A stretch of DNA of 7,618 nucleotides from an uncultured Moraxella sp. (GTDB lineage Bacteria; Pseudomonadota; Gammaproteobacteria; Pseudomonadales; Moraxellaceae), in NCBI GenBank assembly GCA_937975585.1, contig CALJUC010000121.1, positions 1-7,618 of the forward strand, read 5' to 3'. Made by a program: the position numbers and the translations under genes. Below are positions 5,888-7,618 of the stretch, one piece after another. The stretch's first letter is position 1. Each line of letters opens with the position of its first letter. The notes beneath the pieces are model-generated. The model did no database searches. It had not been told where the DNA came from and worked only from the letters and a program-made list of their open reading frames with translations.

Positions 5888-7165
5888 TTATTGCCCTACC
5901 GTTACGGTGGATGCGATTTGTGGATGTACAGGTCGGCTTGGGGCGATTGGTACAATCGATGGCATTTTGACTTCTAGGTCCTTGCTCCATGCTTTACTTG
6001 GATCAAGTTGCACATAACCTTGGGCTGTCATACCGCCTTTGAGCAAGGTTTGGTAACGGCTTGCCACTTGTGGATCAAGACTTAATTTGACACGGTACAT
6101 CATCTTTTCACGTTCGTTTTTGGTTTCGACGGATTTTGGCGTGAATTGTGATTGGTTAGCCACAAAGCTAACTTTGGCAGGGAGTACGGCTTTGATACCG
6201 TCTAACACGATACGGGCAGGGCTACCAATTTGAACTTGATTACTGCTGTCAGTTGGCAAAAAGATTTCAAGATAGACATCATTTGGATCAACTAAGGTTA
6301 CAACTTTGCTACCAGGGGCAATCACATTACCCACTTCGACAATGCGATATTCAACCCGCCCTGCTTGTGGGGCACGCACATACATATCTGATTGAATCGA
6401 TTTGACACGATTGATTTGAGATTGGGCTTGGTTGATTCCTGCTTGGGCTTGCTCGATCCCTGCTTGGGCTTCGGCAACGGCTGCTTTGGCCTCGGCAATA
6501 CCCGATTGGGCTTCAGCAATACCTGCTTGTGCTTCTGTGCCACCTGCCGCTGCTTGTGCTTTGGCGGCTTGAGCAGCAAGAACTTCGGCTTTGGCAGCTT
6601 GGTAGGCCTGCTCACGCTGTTGTAATTCAGCGATAGAAACTAAGTTATCTTTCCGCAATGCTTTTGTGTTGTTTAGATTGTCTAGCGCGATTTGTAATTG
6701 GGCTTTTTTAGCAGCAATCACCGCATCGGCTTGGTTGACACCGCCTTGGGTACGAGCATAGCCGCCTTCAGCACGTTTTTCGGTACCCATGGCACGAGTG
6801 ACCGCGCCTTCAGCACGAGCTTTGGCAGCTTGCGCTTGCGATTTACGGCCTTCGGCTTGTGATTTCGCAGCTTCGGCTTGTGATTTCGCAGCTTCGGCAC
6901 CTTGCAGTTGAGTATCAAGTTCTTCAGAAGATAAGGTCACCAGTGGCGTGCCTTTTTCGACCAAGTCACCTTCATGCACAAGCACTTGGCTGACACGTCC
7001 TGCGCGTAGGCTAGCCACATCGATATTTTGTAGTTGTAGACGTCCATTGGAAGAGGCAAAGCCTTCTGGGGTCGTATCAGCGGTACGTTTGTAGTTCATA
7101 TACACAGCAAAAGCGACTGCCACAGCCAATATCAAGGCGATCAGAATATAATAAGATTTTTTCAT
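5888..7165 (-). CDS. HlyD/YhiI-like membrane fusion protein (periplasmic adaptor)
   Basis: Periplasmic adaptor linking the inner-membrane ABC complex to the outer-membrane channel. It has 425 residues, longer than E. coli YhiI or YbhG (roughly 330-355). Order: short basic N-terminus and one membrane helix (about 6-22); first half of the lipoyl/biotinyl-like domain (about 52-80, with AGRVSQVLVHEGDLVEKG); a long coiled-coil hairpin (about 84-258); second lipoyl half (about 262-292, APQAGRVEYRIVEVGN); a beta-barrel domain (about 295-390) and a Pro-rich tail. The hairpin is Ala/Gln/Glu/Lys-rich and built of near-perfect 7-residue repeats in both arms: eight units at 91-146 and seven at 207-255. 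The hairpin tip reads ALRKDNLVSIAELQQ (169-183). Leu170 and Ser177 match the R-x3-L-x6-S tip motif of adaptors, but the Arg position holds Asn166. It is the first gene of the operon, with only a weak AAGAC-type ribosome site before ATG 7165. Family assignment is secure; the substrate is not deducible. Confidence 0.93.
   Translation of the reverse strand: MKKSYYILIALILAVAVAFAVYMNYKRTADTTPEGFASSNGRLQLQNIDVASLRAGRVSQVLVHEGDLVEKGTPLVTLSSEELDTQLQGAEAAKSQAEAAKSQAEGRKSQAQAAKARAEGAVTRAMGTEKRAEGGYARTQGGVNQADAVIAAKKAQLQIALDNLNNTKALRKDNLVSIAELQQREQAYQAAKAEVLAAQAAKAQAAAGGTEAQAGIAEAQSGIAEAKAAVAEAQAGIEQAQAGINQAQSQINRVKSIQSDMYVRAPQAGRVEYRIVEVGNVIAPGSKVVTLVDPNDVYLEIFLPTDSSNQVQIGSPARIVLDGIKAVLPAKVSFVANQSQFTPKSVETKNEREKMMYRVKLSLDPQVASRYQTLLKGGMTAQGYVQLDPSKAWSKDLEVKMPSIVPIAPSRPVHPQIASTVTVGQ
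6401..6547 (-). repeat. Heptad-coding 21-bp repeats, descending coiled-coil arm
   Basis: Residues 207-255 of the membrane fusion protein are seven consecutive 7-residue units close to AGIAEAQ (AGGTEAQ, AGIAEAQ, SGIAEAK, AAVAEAQ, AGIEQAQ, AGINQAQ, SQINRVK). The DNA has a matching degenerate 21-bp period, seen on the plus strand as recurring GCTTGGGCTT and relatives. The units encode the second arm of the hairpin. Confidence 0.8.
6728..6895 (-). repeat. Heptad-coding 21-bp repeats, ascending coiled-coil arm
   Basis: Residues 91-146 of the membrane fusion protein form eight 7-residue units: EAAKSQA twice, EGRKSQA, QAAKARA, EGAVTRA, MGTEKRA, EGGYART and QGGVNQA. The units diverge steadily from the first two, which are identical. 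They encode the first arm of the hairpin. Confidence 0.8.
6850..6898. repeat. Exact tandem duplication with a 21-bp period
   Basis: Positions 6854-6874 and 6875-6895 are identical 21-mers, and the exact 21-bp period runs from 6850 to 6898 (49 bp, about 2.3 copies). It keeps the reading frame and adds exactly one heptad (EAAKSQA) per unit. Identity at every codon third position, unlike the other units, points to a recent duplication or to slippage or gene-conversion upkeep. Confidence 0.85.
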
Positions 7166-7313
7166 GTTTTAGTCTTAAAAAATAGCTGACAACTATTTAA
7201 TAGTACTTTGTAAAAATCCTTTTTAAGTATCTAATAGAACATTTATCAACATTTACTATAGAAAAAATAAAGCTTTCCAAATCTTTATTTATTCACGCAC
7301 AATATATTCCCTT

Positions 7314-7342
7314 AATAGAGTTATTGATAAAAAAACTCACAA
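7314..7342 (-). promoter_or_regulatory. Candidate sigma70-type promoter for the operon
   Basis: On the minus strand TTGTGA (7342-7337) and TCTATT (7319-7314) are separated by 17 bp; each hexamer matches consensus at four of six positions. Transcription would begin about 140 nt before ATG 7165. In such AT-rich DNA matches like this occur by chance, so confidence is low. Confidence 0.25.
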
Positions 7343-7392
7343 GAAGATAGGGCTATTATGGTTTTTTGTTTAAGATAGTACGTAAATTCTAA

Positions 7393-7419
7393 TTTATATC
7401 ATTACTTGTAATGCAACAA
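7393..7419 (-). promoter_or_regulatory. Alternative promoter candidate with a palindrome in the spacer
   Basis: On the minus strand TTGTTG (7419-7414) and TATAAA (7398-7393, five of six consensus bases) are separated by a short 15-bp spacer that contains the palindrome at 7400-7413. The -35 match is poor and the spacer short, which could fit an activator- or repressor-controlled promoter or simply chance. The leader would be about 220 nt long. Confidence 0.22.
7400..7413. promoter_or_regulatory. Perfect palindrome, possible operator
   Basis: CATTAC (7400-7405) and GTAATG (7408-7413) are perfect complements around TT. Size and symmetry suit a dimeric repressor of TetR or MarR type, families that often control efflux operons. 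No regulator gene of those families is visible in the window, so this is inference from position only. Confidence 0.35.
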
Positions 7420-7420
7420 A

Positions 7421-7442
7421 TAGAAATTAAAAACTGTTTCTA
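7421..7442. repeat. Inverted repeat TAGAAA / TTTCTA
   Basis: TAGAAA at 7421-7426 is complementary to TTTCTA at 7437-7442, separated by 10 bp. It lies between two stronger palindromes. The base content makes chance plausible. Confidence 0.25.
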
Positions 7443-7447
7443 AAATA

Positions 7448-7465
7448 AATTTTAGCACTAAAATT
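7448..7465. repeat. Perfect 8+2+8 palindrome
   Basis: AATTTTAG (7448-7455) and CTAAAATT (7458-7465) are perfect complements around CA. It abuts the stop codon of the truncated transposase frame and lies near the boundary between inserted-element DNA and the operon leader. It could be an operator, a weak hairpin or a chance AT-rich symmetry. Confidence 0.4.
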
Positions 7466-7617
7466 CATATAAGAGTAACAATACAGAAAAAAATTTGTGA
7501 ACGAACGTTAATGAGAATTTTCTTCCAATATTCCAAAAAATATGGCTTTCTAATAAAACTTTGAGCGTCTAAGGCTTGATTTAGGGCATCTAGGACTAGC
7601 TGAGTGTCCATATGATT
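7465..7617 (-). pseudogene. Truncated IS3-family transposase (OrfB) remnant
   Basis: A minus-strand frame enters from the right edge and ends at TGA 7467-7465, giving 50 residues. The first part, HMDTQLVLDALNQALDAQ, resembles the integrase-core segment of IS3-family OrfB transposases just before the conserved HSDRGSQY block. That block and everything after it are missing. The frame instead runs into about 30 residues (starting SFIRKPYFLEYW) that do not look like transposase and read like translated AT-rich leader DNA. The homology therefore seems to break near 7560. Only about 18 residues support the call, so the family is probable rather than certain, and the remainder lies outside the window. 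Confidence 0.55.
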
Positions 7618-7618
7618 C

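Larger units (their letters stand above)
7166..7464. promoter_or_regulatory. AT-rich leader region upstream of the export operon
   Basis: This stretch of about 300 bp between the operon start and the transposase remnant is very AT-rich and has no credible gene. It must hold the operon promoter unless transcription enters from beyond the window. It contains the weak promoter candidates and the inverted repeats listed separately. No riboswitch or small RNA was recognised. Confidence 0.6.

Noticed and set aside
5868..5990. N-terminal extension of the RbbA-like protein starting at 5990
   Set aside because: It overlaps the end of the membrane fusion protein gene by 103 nt in another frame and has a composition unlike an ABC N-terminus. 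ATG 5867 has a good AAAGGA ribosome site at normal spacing.
6322..6615. Lys/Pro-rich repetitive frame overlapping the membrane fusion protein
   Set aside because: The PKPKQ-like repeats are an out-of-frame reading of the 21-bp heptad repeats and not a separate gene.
6392..6625. Cys/Gly/Leu-rich repetitive plus-strand frame, resembling a short repeat protein
   Set aside because: It is the antisense reading of the same 21-bp repeats; the regular pattern comes from the coiled-coil codons.
6401..6895. Regularly spaced repeats considered as a CRISPR array
   Set aside because: The repeats are contiguous with no unique spacers, have a 21-bp period, and are in frame within a conserved gene.
7501..7516. 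GAACGAACGTTAAT-like stretch considered as an operator
   Set aside because: The symmetry is limited to a short AACGTT core and is not clearly better than chance. It also lies within the transposase-remnant frame.

Overview
The window holds one four-gene minus-strand operon for a tripartite ABC-type export machine, flanked by the tail of a plus-strand gene on the left and by a transposase remnant on the right. The DNA is fairly AT-rich and the intergenic stretches are very AT-rich. With the gammaproteobacterial gene set (a YhiI-RbbA-YhhJ type system plus a NodT-type outer-membrane lipoprotein) this suggests a Gram-negative gammaproteobacterium, possibly Moraxellaceae (Moraxella or Psychrobacter type). 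That placement is inference from composition and protein style, not a database match.

Layout in transcription order (minus strand, right to left): a membrane fusion protein (7165-5888) with an N-terminal anchor and an unusually regular Ala/Gln heptad-repeat coiled-coil hairpin; an RbbA-like fusion of two ABC ATPase domains and one ABC-2 permease domain (5867-3024); a second ABC-2 permease, YhhJ-like (3020-1857); and a NodT/TolC-like outer-membrane factor with a lipoprotein signal (1744-278). The first three genes are packed with gaps of 20 and 3 nt, each with a recognisable ribosome binding site. The outer-membrane gene follows after 112 nt that hold two small hairpins.

How they work together (family knowledge): the RbbA-like permease half and the YhhJ-like permease probably pair in the inner membrane and are powered by the tandem ATPase domains. 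The membrane fusion protein bridges the periplasm, and the NodT-type channel crosses the outer membrane. The substrate cannot be read from the sequence.

Left flank: an open frame ending at 93 on the plus strand is the 3' end of a gene convergent with the operon, perhaps a LysR-type regulator. Positions 94-277 contain an 8-bp inverted repeat but no convincing terminator. Right flank: 7166-7464 is a very AT-rich leader with three inverted repeats clustered at 7400-7465 and weak promoter candidates. From 7465 to the edge lies the broken end of what looks like an IS3-family transposase.

I see no RNA gene, CRISPR array or clearly new system. The points most worth a second look are the heptad (21-bp) repeat architecture of the membrane fusion protein, the predicted one-good/one-degenerate ATP site pair in the RbbA-like protein, and the palindrome cluster upstream of the operon.
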